Origin: Pseudomonadota bacterium
Lineage (GTDB): Bacteria > Pseudomonadota > Alphaproteobacteria > Caulobacterales > Caulobacteraceae
Direction: 5' to 3'
Assembly: GCA_018241995.1 (NCBI GenBank)
Contig: JAFECT010000006.1
Location: 248,001-312,000, forward strand
Length of the DNA: 64,000 nt
Numbering within the stretch: position 1 is the first letter of the stretch; each line of letters opens with the position of its first letter. The notes below the pieces were generated by a model. The model made no database searches and was not told the origin of the DNA. It was given only the letters and a program-made list of their open reading frames with translations. Made by a program: the position numbers and the translations under genes. This document shows positions 8,061 through 17,709 of the stretch, piece after piece.

Positions 8061-9521
8061 TCAGGCCGCGTCGTTGGCCGGGGCTTGCGCCCGCACCCCC
8101 GTCGGCAGGCGCACCTCGAACACCGCGCCGTGCGGGCCCGAGGAGACCAGCACCAGGTCGCCGCCGTGGGCCTGCGCCAACTCGCGCGAGATGGCCAGCC
8201 CCAGGCCTGCGCCGCCGCTCCGGGCGGAGCCGACGAAAGGCTGAAACAGCCGCTCTATGGCCCGCTCCGGCAGGCCCGGGCCGTTGTCGGCGATGCGCAG
8301 GGTGGCCTCCCCTGCGGACTTCGCCGCGCTGACCTTGATCACGCCGCGGCCAGCGCGGGAGGGCTCGCTCTCGATGGCCTGGCGGGCGTTGCGCATCAGG
8401 TTCAGCAGGATGCGGTGCAGCTGTTCCGGGTCGGCCTCGACCAGGAAGCGGGCGCCGACATCCATTTCGAGTTTGACCCCGTCGTCGGCCAGGCCTGCGT
8501 CCTCCGCAGCAGCCTCAACGGCGGGCTTCAACAGCATGCGCCGGGTCGAAGGCGCCGGCTCCTCGGTGCGGCCATAGTTCAGGACGTTCTGCGCCAGGCC
8601 GAGCGCGCGATCGAGCGCCCGCTCCAGGCGGGGGAGGGCCTTGGCGACCTTGGGATCGCCCAGCGCCGCCAGCCGCTCGGACTGAAGCTGGGCGGAGGTC
8701 AGCATGTTCCTGAGGTCGTGGTTGATCTTGGCCACCGCCTCGCCGAGCGCCGCCAGACGGGCGCGCGAGCGCAGGGCCTGGCGCACCTCCTCCTGCATCC
8801 GCGCCAGTTCCTCCTCGACGCGGCCGATCTCGTCGCGGCGAGGGGCGACCACCAGCGGCGCGGCCGCATCCTCCGGATCGGCGCGGAAGCGCTCGATGGT
8901 CTCGGTGATGCGCCGCATCGGCCTGACGATGAAGGCCGCCAGGGCCAGATAGACCACGCCGCCCGCCACCACCGAGATCACCAGGGTGATCAGGAGCGTG
9001 CGGATCAGGCTCGCAATCAGGTCCTGCTTCAGGGGCTCGGACGGCAGCACGATCTCGACGAAGTCGCCGGAGCGGAACCGCGGCTTGGCCACCACCCGGA
9101 TCATCCGGTCCTTGGCCCCGAACATCACCCGCCACGGGTCGAACAGCCAAGCGGCGCCGCGCGGCTGTCGCAGATCGACCAGGGCCGGTGTCGAGCCCAG
9201 TGAGGGCGCCCTGAGCATCAGCCGGCGCACCCCGCCGATCTTCACCGCCACGGTGTTCACCCCGGCCCCGGTCAGGAGCTGGCGGGCCAGGTTCTCGGTC
9301 ACCATCGATTCGGGCGCGGCCTCGACGGCCAGGGAGGCCTCCTCGGCCGCCCGTTCACGCTCCAGCAGCCAGCCCTCCTCATAGGCGGCCAGGGAGGGCA
9401 GCAGGATCATGATCTCGGCGATCAGGGCGAACGCCGCCGTCAGCAGCAGCAGGCGCGAGGACAGGCCCCCGGGCCAGCGGAGTTGCTTCAGCATCTGTAG
9501 CGGCGAGGCGATGCCGGTCAT
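8061..9521 (-). CDS. Orphan membrane sensor histidine kinase (HAMP, HATPase)
   Basis: 486 residues. One TM helix near residues 22-45, a ~120-residue periplasmic sensor, a second TM near 175-198 (LLITLVISVVAGGVVYLALA), then a HAMP linker (VRPMRRITETIERF). The dimerisation box is EAVAKINHDLRNMLTSAQLQ, with the phosphorylatable His followed by DLRN rather than the usual ELR. The ATP domain has an N box (LHRILLNLMRNARQAIE), G1 (ADNGPGLP), F (LFQPF) and G2 (GAGLGLAIS). No response regulator gene lies beside it, so its partner is elsewhere. The signal is unknown. Confidence 0.9.
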   Translation of the reverse strand: MTGIASPLQMLKQLRWPGGLSSRLLLLTAAFALIAEIMILLPSLAAYEEGWLLERERAAEEASLAVEAAPESMVTENLARQLLTGAGVNTVAVKIGGVRRLMLRAPSLGSTPALVDLRQPRGAAWLFDPWRVMFGAKDRMIRVVAKPRFRSGDFVEIVLPSEPLKQDLIASLIRTLLITLVISVVAGGVVYLALAAFIVRPMRRITETIERFRADPEDAAAPLVVAPRRDEIGRVEEELARMQEEVRQALRSRARLAALGEAVAKINHDLRNMLTSAQLQSERLAALGDPKVAKALPRLERALDRALGLAQNVLNYGRTEEPAPSTRRMLLKPAVEAAAEDAGLADDGVKLEMDVGARFLVEADPEQLHRILLNLMRNARQAIESEPSRAGRGVIKVSAAKSAGEATLRIADNGPGLPERAIERLFQPFVGSARSGGAGLGLAISRELAQAHGGDLVLVSSGPHGAVFEVRLPTGVRAQAPANDAA

Positions 9522-9612
9522 GACCTCGATCCGGGCCGCATGCGCGTGCGCGGCCCTTGCACACTGCGAATAGTCGAGCCGAAGGGTTAGGGCAATGAAA
9601 CCAGCCGGTTCC

Positions 9613-10350
9613 TTAACCCGCGCTTGCGGCCTTCTCGCGTCGCGTTTTTATGATGCGGAACACCAGGGGCAGCACGAAGGACAGGAAGCCGACGCCCACC
9701 AGCAGCACCACGAACTGCGGTTCCAGCAGGCTCCTCAGGTTCGGCTCGCGCCCCTGGTCGAACATGACGCCGAGCTTAGAGCCTATGGCCGAGTAGATGA
9801 TGAAGGCGGGCAGGATGCCGAGCCAGGTCGCCAGGGCATAGGGCCGGACCGGGATCGAGGTCAGGCCCGACGCGATGTTGATCAGGATGAACGGCACCGC
9901 CGGCACCACGCGCAGGGTGAACAGATACCAGAAGGCGTTCTTGGCCAGGCCGTCGCGCAGCTGCTTCATCCGCCCCTGGTCACGCTCGGCCCACTCGCGC
10001 AGCCATTGACCCAGGGACGAGCGCACGATGTAGTAGACGTTGACGGCGCCCAGCGTCGCGGCGGTGGAGGTGGTGAAGCCACCCACCCAGGTCCCGAACA
10101 GGAAGCCCCCGGTCAAGGTCACGAAGACCGCCCCCGGGATGGCGGTGGTGGTCAGGGCCGCATAGCCCAGGAAGTAGATCAAGAGGCTCAAGAGATAGTG
10201 CTCGCGCACCTGCTCGCGCAGCCATTGGCCATGCTCACGGATCGGCGCGAAGGAGAGGTAGCGCGTCAGGCCCGTCGCATAGGCGAGCGCCACCACCAGC
10301 AGCACGACGGCCAGGGGAATGAAGCGGCGGATGCGTTCGGAAATCTGCAC
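9613..10350 (-). CDS. TVP38/TMEM64 (DedA-like, SNARE-associated) membrane protein
   Basis: 245 residues, polytopic, with a strongly hydrophobic first helix (IPLAVVLLVVALAYATGL). The core carries the family signature YAALTTTAIPGAVFVTLTGG followed by FLFGTWVGGFTTSTAATLGA and, later, RVVPAVPFILINIASGL. This superfamily includes DedA and VTT-domain proteins that have been linked to lipid flipping and membrane homeostasis. No specific substrate can be deduced. The gene is monocistronic and divergent from the rpmH promoter 77 bp away. Confidence 0.88.
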   Translation of the reverse strand: MQISERIRRFIPLAVVLLVVALAYATGLTRYLSFAPIREHGQWLREQVREHYLLSLLIYFLGYAALTTTAIPGAVFVTLTGGFLFGTWVGGFTTSTAATLGAVNVYYIVRSSLGQWLREWAERDQGRMKQLRDGLAKNAFWYLFTLRVVPAVPFILINIASGLTSIPVRPYALATWLGILPAFIIYSAIGSKLGVMFDQGREPNLRSLLEPQFVVLLVGVGFLSFVLPLVFRIIKTRREKAASAG

Positions 10351-10427
10351 GGCGCTGTCCTAGCGGCAAAAGGCGGCGCCCGTCACGCGCTTAGGCCACG
10401 CTTCGGCGCGGATCGCCGCGAGGATCG

Positions 10428-10456
10428 TTGACAGCTTCCCGGCCTTCGACTATTCA
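10428..10456 (+). promoter_or_regulatory. Sigma-70-type promoter of the rpmH-rnpA-yidC-engB operon
   Basis: A perfect -35 TTGACA (10428-10433) is followed after 17 bp by TATTCA (10451-10456). Transcription would begin about 50 bp before the GTG of rpmH. Confidence 0.72.
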
Positions 10457-10515
10457 CGCGCCCTCTTTCGGCGGCCCTTCGCGGGGCGGCCTTACTTGGA
10501 TTTGGAGCTACTCCC

Positions 10516-10653
10516 GTGTCGAAGCGCACCTTCCAGCCGAGCCGCCTTGTGCGCAAGCGCCGCCACGGCTATCGCGCCCGCATGGCGACCAAGAACGGCC
10601 AGAAGGTCGTGGCCCGCCGCCGCGCCAAGGGCCGCAAGCGCCTGACGGCCTGA
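10516..10653 (+). CDS. rpmH: 50S ribosomal protein L34
   Basis: 45 residues from a GTG start: [20 protein letters not shown], then [20 protein letters not shown] and LTA. This is the full L34 sequence of the large ribosomal subunit. It is short, highly basic and ends at its normal length. GGAG at 10504-10507 is the ribosome-binding site. It is the first gene after the strong promoter at 10428. Its stop codon overlaps the most likely start of rnpA, so the two are probably translationally coupled. Confidence 0.97.
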   Translation: MSKRTFQPSRLVRKRRHGYRARMATKNGQKVVARRRAKGRKRLTA

Positions 10654-11033
10654 CCACGGGCCAACAGCCCTCAATCGAACGCCTGAAGCGGCGGCCCGAG
10701 TTCCTCGCGGCCGCCCAAGCCATGTCCATGGCCAGGGGCGCCATCGTGCTGCAGGCCCGCGACCGCGGCGACGGCGAGCCGCTGATCCGCATCGGCTTCA
10801 CCGCCACGCGCAAGGTCGGCGGCGCGGTGGTCAGGAACCGCGCCAAACGGCGCATGCGCGAGGCCGCGCGGCTGTTGCTGCCCGAGTTCGGACGGCCCGG
10901 ATTCGACTATGTGCTGATCGCCCGCAACGGCGCCCCGACCCGTCCCTGGGACCGTTTGCTTGACGATGTGAAAACAGCGCTGATAAGGCTCGCGCCCGAT
11001 GCCGAGGCGCGAACTGCGGCCGACCGCGCCTAG
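10650..11033 (+). CDS. rnpA: Ribonuclease P protein component (non-canonical start)
   Basis: Protein subunit of RNase P, which matures the 5' ends of tRNAs. The body is clear: [20 protein letters not shown], then the RNR-like signature [19 protein letters not shown] and a [11 protein letters not shown] strand. No ATG, GTG or TTG precedes IERLKRR within rpmH in this frame. The nearest in-frame ATG (10722) would cut off the conserved LKRR start. The best candidate is CTG at 10650, overlapping the rpmH stop (CTGA). ATC at ~10674 is an alternative. About 127 residues. Identity is certain, the start is not. Confidence 0.9.
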   Translation: MTTGQQPSIERLKRRPEFLAAAQAMSMARGAIVLQARDRGDGEPLIRIGFTATRKVGGAVVRNRAKRRMREAARLLLPEFGRPGFDYVLIARNGAPTRPWDRLLDDVKTALIRLAPDAEARTAADRA

Positions 11034-11063
11034 GCCTTTCCCGCGAAAACGAAGATCACCTCG

Positions 11064-12899
11064 ATGAAGAACGAGAACACGCGCAACACGATCATCTTCT
11101 TCGTGTGCACGGCCATTATCATGGTGGCCTACTACTTCTTCGTGATCCAGCCACAGGCCAAGGAGCAGCAGCGCGTCCAAGCCCTGCAGCAGCAACAGGC
11201 CCAGGCCGTCGCCACCCGGCAGGCCGTGGCGGCCGGCGTGCCGACGGCGCCCACGACCCTGCCGCTGGCCCAGGCCCTGGCGTCGAGCCCGCGCGTGAGC
11301 GTCGATACGCCTTCGGTCAGCGGCTCCATCGCGCTGAAGGGCGCGCGCTTCGACGACCTGCGCCTCAAGAAGTACCGCGAGACCACCGCCAAGAATTCTC
11401 CGCTGGTCGAGTTGCTGCGTCCCGCCAACGCCGATCTCGGCTACTACGCCGAGTTCGCCTGGATCGTGGATGGCGGCGGCCAACCCGTGCCCGGCCCCGA
11501 CGCCGAGTGGAAGGTGCTGACGCCCGGAGCCTTGACCCCGGCGCACCCGATCACCCTGGCCTACGACACGCCTGACGGCCTGGCCTTCCGCCGCACCGTC
11601 TCGGTGGACGACAAGTACATGTTCGCCGTGTCCGACGCGGTGACCAACAACAGCGGCCGGCCGCGGACCCTGACCGCCTATGCCGCGGTGGTCCGCAACG
11701 GCCTGCCCGCCGACCTCGACAAGAACGCCTTCGGCATCCACCAGGGCGCGATCCGCGCGTTCGGTGAGAACCAGTCGTACAACGGCAACAACTTCAAGGA
11801 TTGGAAGAAGAAGCGCGAGATCACCGATGTTGGCCGCGGCGGCTGGCTGGGGATCACCGACAAGTACTGGATGGCCACCATCGTGCCCGACCAGCGCCTG
11901 ACCGGCAGCGCCAAGCTGGCCTACAACCAGTCGGGCTCCGTCGATATCTATCGCGCGCTCTACGCCGGGCCTGTCCAGAACCTGGCTGTTGGGGGCGCCG
12001 CGCGCGCCACTACGCGCCTGTTCGCAGGGGCCAAGGAAGACGATGCCCTGAAGGCCTACGAGAAGAGCCTCGGCATCCCGAAGTTCGAAAGCGCCATTGA
12101 CTGGGGCTGGCTCTACATCCTGACCAAGCCGATGTTCTGGGTGCTGCACTTCTTCTACCAGCACGTCGGCAACTTCGGCGTGGCCATCCTGCTCCTGACC
12201 ATCGTGGTGCGCGGCGCCCTGTTCCCCCTGGCCAACCAGACCTTCGCCTCGGGCGCGAAGATGAAGAAGCTCCAGCCCAAGATCGAGGAGCTGAAGAAGA
12301 AATACGCCAACGATCAGACCAAGCAGCAGCAGGAGATGATGGCCCTGTGGCAGCGGGAGAAGATCAATCCCGTGGCCGGCTGCCTGCCGATCCTGCTGCA
12401 GATTCCGGTGTTCTTCGCCCTGGTGAAGCTGCTGCAGGGCACTATCGAGATGCGCCACGCGCCGTTCCTGGGCTGGATCCACGACCTTTCGGCGCGCGAT
12501 CCCTCCACCATCTGGAACCTTTTCGGCCTGATCCCCTGGGATCCCAGCCAGGTCGACCTGCCGCTGGTCGGCCACCTGTTCGACGGCAACCTGCACATCG
12601 GCGTCGTGGCCCTGCTCTACATGGGCATGATGTACCTGCAGCAGGCCATGACCCCGGTCGCCACCGATCCCACCCAGCAGCAGATCATGAAGTTCATGCC
12701 GCTGATGTTCGTGTTCATCATGGCCATTTATCCGGTCGGGCTGATGATCTACTGGATCTGGTCCACGGTCCTGTCGGTGGCCCAGCAGTACTGGTTCATG
12801 CACCGCTACAAGGTCGACAACCCCATCGACGGCCTGATCGCGCGCATCCGCAACCGCGGCGCCGATCCCAGCGACACCGGGGCCGGGGCGTCCGGGTGA
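11064..12899 (+). CDS. yidC: Membrane protein insertase YidC
   Basis: 611 residues, the long Gram-negative form. One N-terminal TM helix ([20 protein letters not shown]) is followed by a glutamine-rich stretch and a ~270-residue periplasmic beta domain. The conserved insertase core has helices at [39 protein letters not shown], then the cytoplasmic coiled loop [38 protein letters not shown], and a final [19 protein letters not shown]. It inserts membrane proteins with SecYEG or alone. It is third in the rpmH operon and its stop overlaps the GTG of engB. Confidence 0.97.
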   Translation: MKNENTRNTIIFFVCTAIIMVAYYFFVIQPQAKEQQRVQALQQQQAQAVATRQAVAAGVPTAPTTLPLAQALASSPRVSVDTPSVSGSIALKGARFDDLRLKKYRETTAKNSPLVELLRPANADLGYYAEFAWIVDGGGQPVPGPDAEWKVLTPGALTPAHPITLAYDTPDGLAFRRTVSVDDKYMFAVSDAVTNNSGRPRTLTAYAAVVRNGLPADLDKNAFGIHQGAIRAFGENQSYNGNNFKDWKKKREITDVGRGGWLGITDKYWMATIVPDQRLTGSAKLAYNQSGSVDIYRALYAGPVQNLAVGGAARATTRLFAGAKEDDALKAYEKSLGIPKFESAIDWGWLYILTKPMFWVLHFFYQHVGNFGVAILLLTIVVRGALFPLANQTFASGAKMKKLQPKIEELKKKYANDQTKQQQEMMALWQREKINPVAGCLPILLQIPVFFALVKLLQGTIEMRHAPFLGWIHDLSARDPSTIWNLFGLIPWDPSQVDLPLVGHLFDGNLHIGVVALLYMGMMYLQQAMTPVATDPTQQQIMKFMPLMFVFIMAIYPVGLMIYWIWSTVLSVAQQYWFMHRYKVDNPIDGLIARIRNRGADPSDTGAGASG

Positions 12900-13546
12900 G
12901 CGACGAGACGGTCTTCGACGAGGAAGCGCTGGAGGCAGGCCGCATCCAGTTCGCCCGGCCCGTCGCCTTCATGATGGGCTGCGCCAAGATCGATCAGTTG
13001 CCGGCGCCCGACCTGCCCGAAGTGGCCTTCGCCGGCCGCTCCAACGTGGGCAAATCCAGCCTGATCAACGCCCTGGTCAACCGCCACGGCCTGGCCCGCG
13101 CCTCCAACGAGCCGGGACGCACGCGCGAGGTAAATTTCTTCGTGCTGGAAGACAAGCTGCGGCTGGTCGACCTGCCGGGCTACGGCTTCGCCCGCGCCTC
13201 CAAGGACACCGCCAAGAAGTTCCAGAACCTCGGGCGGGCCTATCTGCGGGGGCGGCCCAACCTAAAGCGGGTCTATCTGCTGATCGACGCTCGCCACGGC
13301 CTGAAGGCGCCCGACAAGGAGGCGCTGGACGCGCTCGACCAGTCCGCCGTCAGCTACCAGGTCGTCCTGACCAAGGCCGACAAGATCAAGGCCGCCGAGG
13401 TCGACAAGGTCGTGGCCGATACGCTCAAGGCCATCTCCAAGCGCCCCGCCGCCTTCCCGCGCGTGCTGGCCACCTCCAGCGAAAAGGGCCGGGGCCTGCC
13501 GGAGCTGCGCGCCGAGATCATGGCCGCCTGCGAGATCATGCTCTGA
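12896..13546 (+). CDS. engB: Ribosome biogenesis GTPase EngB (YihA/YsxC)
   Basis: 216-residue GTPase needed for assembly of the 50S subunit. The G motifs are in order: G1 [15 protein letters not shown]2 threonine in [12 protein letters not shown]3 DLPGYGFA, G4 LTKADK and G5 ATSSEKG. The GTG start at 12896 overlaps the yidC stop by 4 bases (GTGA), indicating coupling. The frame remains open far upstream inside yidC but has no homology there. The rpmH-rnpA-yidC-engB order is standard for alphaproteobacteria. Confidence 0.95.
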   Translation: MSDETVFDEEALEAGRIQFARPVAFMMGCAKIDQLPAPDLPEVAFAGRSNVGKSSLINALVNRHGLARASNEPGRTREVNFFVLEDKLRLVDLPGYGFARASKDTAKKFQNLGRAYLRGRPNLKRVYLLIDARHGLKAPDKEALDALDQSAVSYQVVLTKADKIKAAEVDKVVADTLKAISKRPAAFPRVLATSSEKGRGLPELRAEIMAACEIML

Positions 13547-13561
13547 CCCGAGGCGCGACCC

Positions 13562-14839
13562 TCAGCGCTTCACCACCTCGCCGCCCTTGATCACCACCTC
13601 CACGTGCTGGAGCGTGGTCACGTCGGATAGCGGATCGCCCTTCACCGCGATGATGTCGCCCCAGCGCCCGACCGCGATCTGACCCACGTCGCCCGGCCGC
13701 CCCAGCGCCTCGGCCGCCGTGACCGTGGCCGACTGGATCGCCTGCAGCGGCGTGGCGCCATAGCGGACCATGGTGGCGAACTGATGGGCGTTGTCGCCGT
13801 GCGGATAGATGCCGGCGTCCGTGGAGAAGATCATCTTCACCCCGGCCTTCAGGGCCTTGGCGTAGTTCTGGCGCTGGATCTCGCCGATATCGCGGTCCTT
13901 CTTGAGGTTCTCCTCCAGCACGCCGTTCTTCTTGCCCTCAGCCTGGGTGTAGTCGGTGTTGTAGATGTCCATGCCGAAGTAGGCGCCGTGGGTCTTGGCC
14001 AGCTTGATGCCCTCGTCGTCGACCAGGCTGGCGTGCTCGATGGTGTCGACCCCGGCCAGGATCGCTTCACGGATGCCCGAGGCGCCGTGGGCGTGGGCGG
14101 CGACCTTCAGGCCGGCCATATGCGCCTCGTCGACCATGGCCTTCATCGTTTCCAGCGTCATCTGCTGGGCGCCGGGCGTGTCGCCGTGGCTGAAGACGCC
14201 GCCGGTGGCGCAGATCTTGATGGCCTGGGCGCCGTACTTCTTCATGGTGCGCACCATCTTGCGCCCCTCGTCGGGCGTGTCGGCGACGGCATCGCCCTTC
14301 TGGTGCATGGAGGGCGGGAACTCGTTGACGTCGCAGTGGCCGCCCGTGGACCCGATCGCGTAGCCGACCGGCACGATGCGCGGGCCGGGGATCACTCCCT
14401 CCTCGACCGCCTGCATCAGCCCGATGTCGTCATAGTTGCCCGAGCCGACATCGCGCACGGTGGTGAAGCCCGCCATCAGGTCGCGCCTGGCGTTGTCGGT
14501 CCCGACCGCCATCCAGAAGCTGTCGGTGAACTGCAGGCCGGTGTAGCCGCCCCACAAGGGCGATGAGTCCAGGTGCACGTGCATGTCGATCATGCCGGGC
14601 AGGATCGTCAGGCCCTTCAGATCCACCCGCTCGGCGCCCGCGGGCTCGCTCACGCCGCCCTGCTGGCCGACCGCGGTGATGCGCCCGTCGACGATGACCA
14701 CCTCGGGGCGGTCCAGCGTCTTGCCCGTGGCGACATCGACCATGCGGTCCGCCGTCACGACCACGGTCTTGGCTTCGGCGGCTCCGGCCAGCACCCCGGC
14801 CGCGATGAAGGCCGCGCAGGCCACGCTCAGACGCTTCAT
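13562..14839 (-). CDS. Secreted metal-dependent amidohydrolase (COG1228 type)
   Basis: 425 residues with an N-terminal signal peptide (LSVACAAFIAAGVLAGAAEA), so it acts in the periplasm. Amidohydrolase-superfamily metal motifs are present: MIDMHVHLDSS (HxH), the metal-bridging lysine in QAIKICATGGV, histidines in VAAHAHGASG and DTIEHASLV, and the aspartate in IFSTDAGIYPHG. Members of this COG1228 group include imidazolonepropionase-like proteins and prolidase-type dipeptidases. Dipeptide hydrolysis is the likeliest activity but cannot be settled from sequence. It interrupts the engB-argB series on the opposite strand. Confidence 0.88.
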   Translation of the reverse strand: MKRLSVACAAFIAAGVLAGAAEAKTVVVTADRMVDVATGKTLDRPEVVIVDGRITAVGQQGGVSEPAGAERVDLKGLTILPGMIDMHVHLDSSPLWGGYTGLQFTDSFWMAVGTDNARRDLMAGFTTVRDVGSGNYDDIGLMQAVEEGVIPGPRIVPVGYAIGSTGGHCDVNEFPPSMHQKGDAVADTPDEGRKMVRTMKKYGAQAIKICATGGVFSHGDTPGAQQMTLETMKAMVDEAHMAGLKVAAHAHGASGIREAILAGVDTIEHASLVDDEGIKLAKTHGAYFGMDIYNTDYTQAEGKKNGVLEENLKKDRDIGEIQRQNYAKALKAGVKMIFSTDAGIYPHGDNAHQFATMVRYGATPLQAIQSATVTAAEALGRPGDVGQIAVGRWGDIIAVKGDPLSDVTTLQHVEVVIKGGEVVKR

Positions 14840-14901
14840 GGATGTTCCTCCCCGAAAAGGCGGGAAGGCTTAGCACCGGCTGCGCGAGGCGCGAAAGGGG
14901 C

Positions 14902-15063
14902 TCAGGGCCCGCCGACGGCCCGGCCTGTGCCGCCGCAGTGCGCACAGGGTTCTCCGGCCGGCGTCACGCCGGAGCCGCCGCATTCGGGGCAAAGCGTTTC
15001 ATCGATCTCTTCCAGCTCTTCGGCTGCGGCGAGACCGTGGTCGTCGATGTCGTGCTCGTGCAT
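14902..15063 (-). CDS. Small zinc-ribbon protein with DnaJ-like CxxCxG repeats
   Basis: 53 residues starting MHEHDIDDHGLAAAEELEEI. An acidic N-terminal half is followed by two zinc-type knuckles, LCPECGGSGV and PCAHCGGTGRA, matching the CxxCxGxG repeats of the DnaJ zinc centre but without a J domain. Two knuckles are enough for one zinc ion. It may be an accessory chaperone-like or metal-holding protein; nothing more is known from sequence. It is divergent from argB, with ~97 bp between the starts. Confidence 0.68.
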   Translation of the reverse strand: MHEHDIDDHGLAAAEELEEIDETLCPECGGSGVTPAGEPCAHCGGTGRAVGGP

Positions 15064-15160
15064 GGTCGCTCTCCCGGCGCCCCCTGGGACAACCAATGAG
15101 CTGCAATGAGGGTTCTTCCCGCGTGACAGCCGGGGCCTGCCGGGCTATGGGCGCCGCGAC

Positions 15161-16090
15161 ATGAGCACGACCACAGACGACGATCCTCAGCAGCAGGGCT
15201 GGGCCACCGCCAAGACCCTGGCCGAGGCCCTGCCCTATATCCAGATTTACGACCGCGAGACCGTGGTCATCAAGTACGGCGGCCACGCCATGGGCGACGA
15301 GGCCGTCGCGCGCCAGTTCGCCGCCGACGTGGTGCTGCTCAAGCTTATGGGCCTGCACCCGGTCGTGGTCCACGGCGGCGGCCCGCAGATCTCGGCCATG
15401 CTGGACCGGGCGGGCGTGAAGTCGACCTTCATCGACGGCCTGCGGGTGACCGACACCGACACGATGGAGGTGGCCGAGATGGTCCTCTCCGGCGCGATCA
15501 ACAAGGAGATCGCCAACTGGATCACCCTGGCCGGCCGCGAGGCCGATGTGCGGGGCGTGGGCCTGTCGGGCAAGGACGCGCGGCTGATCACGGTCGAAAA
15601 GGCGCGCCGCACCAAGAAAGACCCGGACTCCGAGATCGAGCGGGTGGTCGACCTGGGCTTCGTGGGCGAACCCTCGCTGGTCGATCCGCAGCTGATCGAG
15701 GCCCTGATCTACGCCGAGGCGGACTATGTGCCGGTGATCGCGCCCATCGGCGTGTCGGAAGAGGGTGAGACCTACAATATCAACGCCGACACCGTGGCCG
15801 GCGCCGTGGCCGGGGCCCTGTCCGCCAAGCGCATGCTGCTCCTGACCGACGTGGCGGGCGTGCTGGACGCCGACGGCCAGGTCATCCGTGAGATGACGGT
15901 GGGCCAGGCCAAGAGCCTGATCGTCGAAGGCGTAGCCACCGGCGGCATGATCCCGAAACTCGAGACCGCCATTGCCGCGGTCGAGGGCGGGGTCGAGGCC
16001 GTGGTCATCCTGGACGGGCGCCGCCCCCACGCCATGCTGGTGGAACTGTTCACCGAGCACGGCGCCGGAACCCTGGTGCGGGCAGGATGA
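15161..16090 (+). CDS. argB: Acetylglutamate kinase
   Basis: 309 residues. This is the second step of arginine synthesis, phosphorylating N-acetyl-L-glutamate with ATP. It shows the amino-acid kinase fold motifs: [35 protein letters not shown], the arginine/lysine-rich [19 protein letters not shown], and near the C-terminus [16 protein letters not shown] and [14 protein letters not shown]. The N-terminal extension (about 25 residues before [18 protein letters not shown]) is typical of arginine-sensitive hexameric forms, so feedback inhibition is plausible. It leads a tight argB-HAD-dapD operon joined by 4-base ATGA overlaps. Confidence 0.96.
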   Translation: MSTTTDDDPQQQGWATAKTLAEALPYIQIYDRETVVIKYGGHAMGDEAVARQFAADVVLLKLMGLHPVVVHGGGPQISAMLDRAGVKSTFIDGLRVTDTDTMEVAEMVLSGAINKEIANWITLAGREADVRGVGLSGKDARLITVEKARRTKKDPDSEIERVVDLGFVGEPSLVDPQLIEALIYAEADYVPVIAPIGVSEEGETYNINADTVAGAVAGALSAKRMLLLTDVAGVLDADGQVIREMTVGQAKSLIVEGVATGGMIPKLETAIAAVEGGVEAVVILDGRRPHAMLVELFTEHGAGTLVRAG

Positions 16091-16770
16091 GCGACACGGA
16101 CCTCGCGGCCGACCTGTCGCACATCGACGCCTGGGTCTTCGACCTGGACAACACCCTCTACCCGATCGAGACGGAGTTCATGCTCCTGATCGAGCGGCGG
16201 ATGACCGACTTCGTCATGCGCCTGACCGGTTTGCCCTACGACGAGGCCCGCGCGCTGCAGAAGCAGTACTGGTCAAACCACGGCACGACGCTCGCGGGGC
16301 TGATGGCCAACCATCACGTCGATCCGGTCGAGTTCCTGGACGAGGTGCACGACGTCTCGCTGGACCGCCTGACGCCGGATCCCGAACTGCACGCGGCACT
16401 GGCCCGCCTGCCCGGGCGGAGGCTGGTCTATACCAACGGCGGCTCCAAGCATGCTCAGCGCGTGCTCGAGCGGCTGCAGCTGGCCGACCTGTTCGAGCAG
16501 GTGTTCCACCTGGAAGCGGCCGACTTCATCCCAAAGCCCAACCGCTCGGCCTATGAGTCGCTGTTCGGGGCGCACGGCATCGAGCCCTCGACCGCCGCCT
16601 TCTTCGAGGACTCGGAAAAGAACCTGAAGACCGGTGCGGAGATGGGCATGACGACGGTGCTGGTCGGGCCCAGGGCCCCGGCGTCCGAGGCGCCCTTCGT
16701 CCAGTACCGCACCCGCCACCTCGCCCCGTTCCTGAACGCGGCTCGCCTGAAATCGGGGGATTCCCAATGA
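16087..16770 (+). CDS. HAD-family pyrimidine 5'-nucleotidase-like phosphatase
   Basis: 227-residue HAD phosphatase. Motif I is [12 protein letters not shown] with both catalytic aspartates. Motif II is the threonine of [13 protein letters not shown], motif III the lysine of [10 protein letters not shown], and motif [14 protein letters not shown]. The sequence matches the SDT1/pyrimidine 5'-nucleotidase subgroup, which dephosphorylates UMP or CMP, though substrate choice in HAD enzymes is hard to predict. It overlaps argB and dapD by 4 bases on each side. A conserved argB-phosphatase-dapD order hints at a housekeeping role in amino-acid metabolism. Confidence 0.88.
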   Translation: MSDTDLAADLSHIDAWVFDLDNTLYPIETEFMLLIERRMTDFVMRLTGLPYDEARALQKQYWSNHGTTLAGLMANHHVDPVEFLDEVHDVSLDRLTPDPELHAALARLPGRRLVYTNGGSKHAQRVLERLQLADLFEQVFHLEAADFIPKPNRSAYESLFGAHGIEPSTAAFFEDSEKNLKTGAEMGMTTVLVGPRAPASEAPFVQYRTRHLAPFLNAARLKSGDSQ

Positions 16771-17621
16771 GCGACCTGGCCGCCATCCGCGACGATGTCG
16801 AAGCCGCCTGGGAGGCGCGCGACACGCTCACGCCCGCGACCAAAGGCAAGTTCCGCGAGTCCGTGGACGAGGCCATCCGCCTGCTCGACACCGGCCGCTT
16901 CCGCGTGGCCGAGAAGGATGCGGCCACGGGCGAGTGGGTCACCCACGCGTGGCTGAAGAAGGCGGTCCTGCTGTCGTTCCGCCTGCATCCGAACAAGGTG
17001 ATGCACACCGGCCGCGGCTTGTTCGACGCGGGCGCGGTGGGGCCGTGGTGGGACAAGGTGCCCAACAAGTTCTGCGACTGGGGCGAGCAGAAGTTCAACG
17101 AGGCGGGCTTCCGCGCCGTGCCGGGCTCGATCGTGCGCAAGGGCGCCTTCATCGGCCGCAACGTGGTGCTGATGCCCTCGTTCGTGAACATCGGCGCCTA
17201 TGTCGACGAGGGGACCATGGTCGATACCTGGGCCACGGTCGGGTCCTGCGCCCAGATCGGCAAGAACGTGCACATCTCCGGCGGCGCCGGCATCGGCGGG
17301 GTGCTGGAGCCCCTGCAGGCCAACCCGACCATCATCGAGGACGGCTGCTTCATCGGCGCCCGCTCCGAGGTCGCCGAGGGCGTGATCGTGGGCGAGGGCG
17401 CGGTCCTGGCCATGGGCGTGTTCCTGTCCGGCTCGACCAAGATCGTTGACCGGGCGACCGGGGAGGTGTTCCGCGGCAAGGTCCCGCCCTATTCGGTGGT
17501 GGTGCCGGGCTCCCTGCCCGATCCCAGGGGCGGCCCGTCCTTGGGCTGCGCCGTCATCGTCAAGCGCGTGGACGCGCAAACCCGGGCCAAGACCGGCGTG
17601 AACGAGCTTCTGCGCGACTGA
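16767..17621 (+). CDS. dapD: 2,3,4,5-tetrahydropyridine-2,6-dicarboxylate N-succinyltransferase
   Basis: 284 residues. It transfers succinyl from succinyl-CoA to tetrahydrodipicolinate in the lysine/diaminopimelate pathway, feeding peptidoglycan synthesis. The N-terminal helical domain ([20 protein letters not shown]) is followed by a left-handed beta-helix of hexapeptide repeats: [20 protein letters not shown], then [20 protein letters not shown] and [20 protein letters not shown]. Length is standard for the trimeric enzyme. It is the third gene of the argB operon, starting at an ATGA overlap. Confidence 0.97.
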   Translation: MSDLAAIRDDVEAAWEARDTLTPATKGKFRESVDEAIRLLDTGRFRVAEKDAATGEWVTHAWLKKAVLLSFRLHPNKVMHTGRGLFDAGAVGPWWDKVPNKFCDWGEQKFNEAGFRAVPGSIVRKGAFIGRNVVLMPSFVNIGAYVDEGTMVDTWATVGSCAQIGKNVHISGGAGIGGVLEPLQANPTIIEDGCFIGARSEVAEGVIVGEGAVLAMGVFLSGSTKIVDRATGEVFRGKVPPYSVVVPGSLPDPRGGPSLGCAVIVKRVDAQTRAKTGVNELLRD

Positions 17622-17709
17622 TCGCGCCCTTCGCGACAGGATCATTGCGCCTGCGGCAGGACTCGTGCGAACGCCGTTGCGGCTTCATGGTCAGCTTCGC
17701 GGGGATCGC

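Noticed and set aside
10671..12803. Long open frame antisense to rnpA/yidC, more than 700 codons
   Set aside because: Composition is His/Gly/Gln/Arg-rich and low-complexity, the known artefact of reading GC-rich genes antisense. yidC is unambiguous.
10428..13546. A replication origin near rpmH-rnpA-yidC
   Set aside because: This gene set adjoins oriC in some bacteria, but there is no dnaA or gidAB here and no cluster of DnaA boxes.
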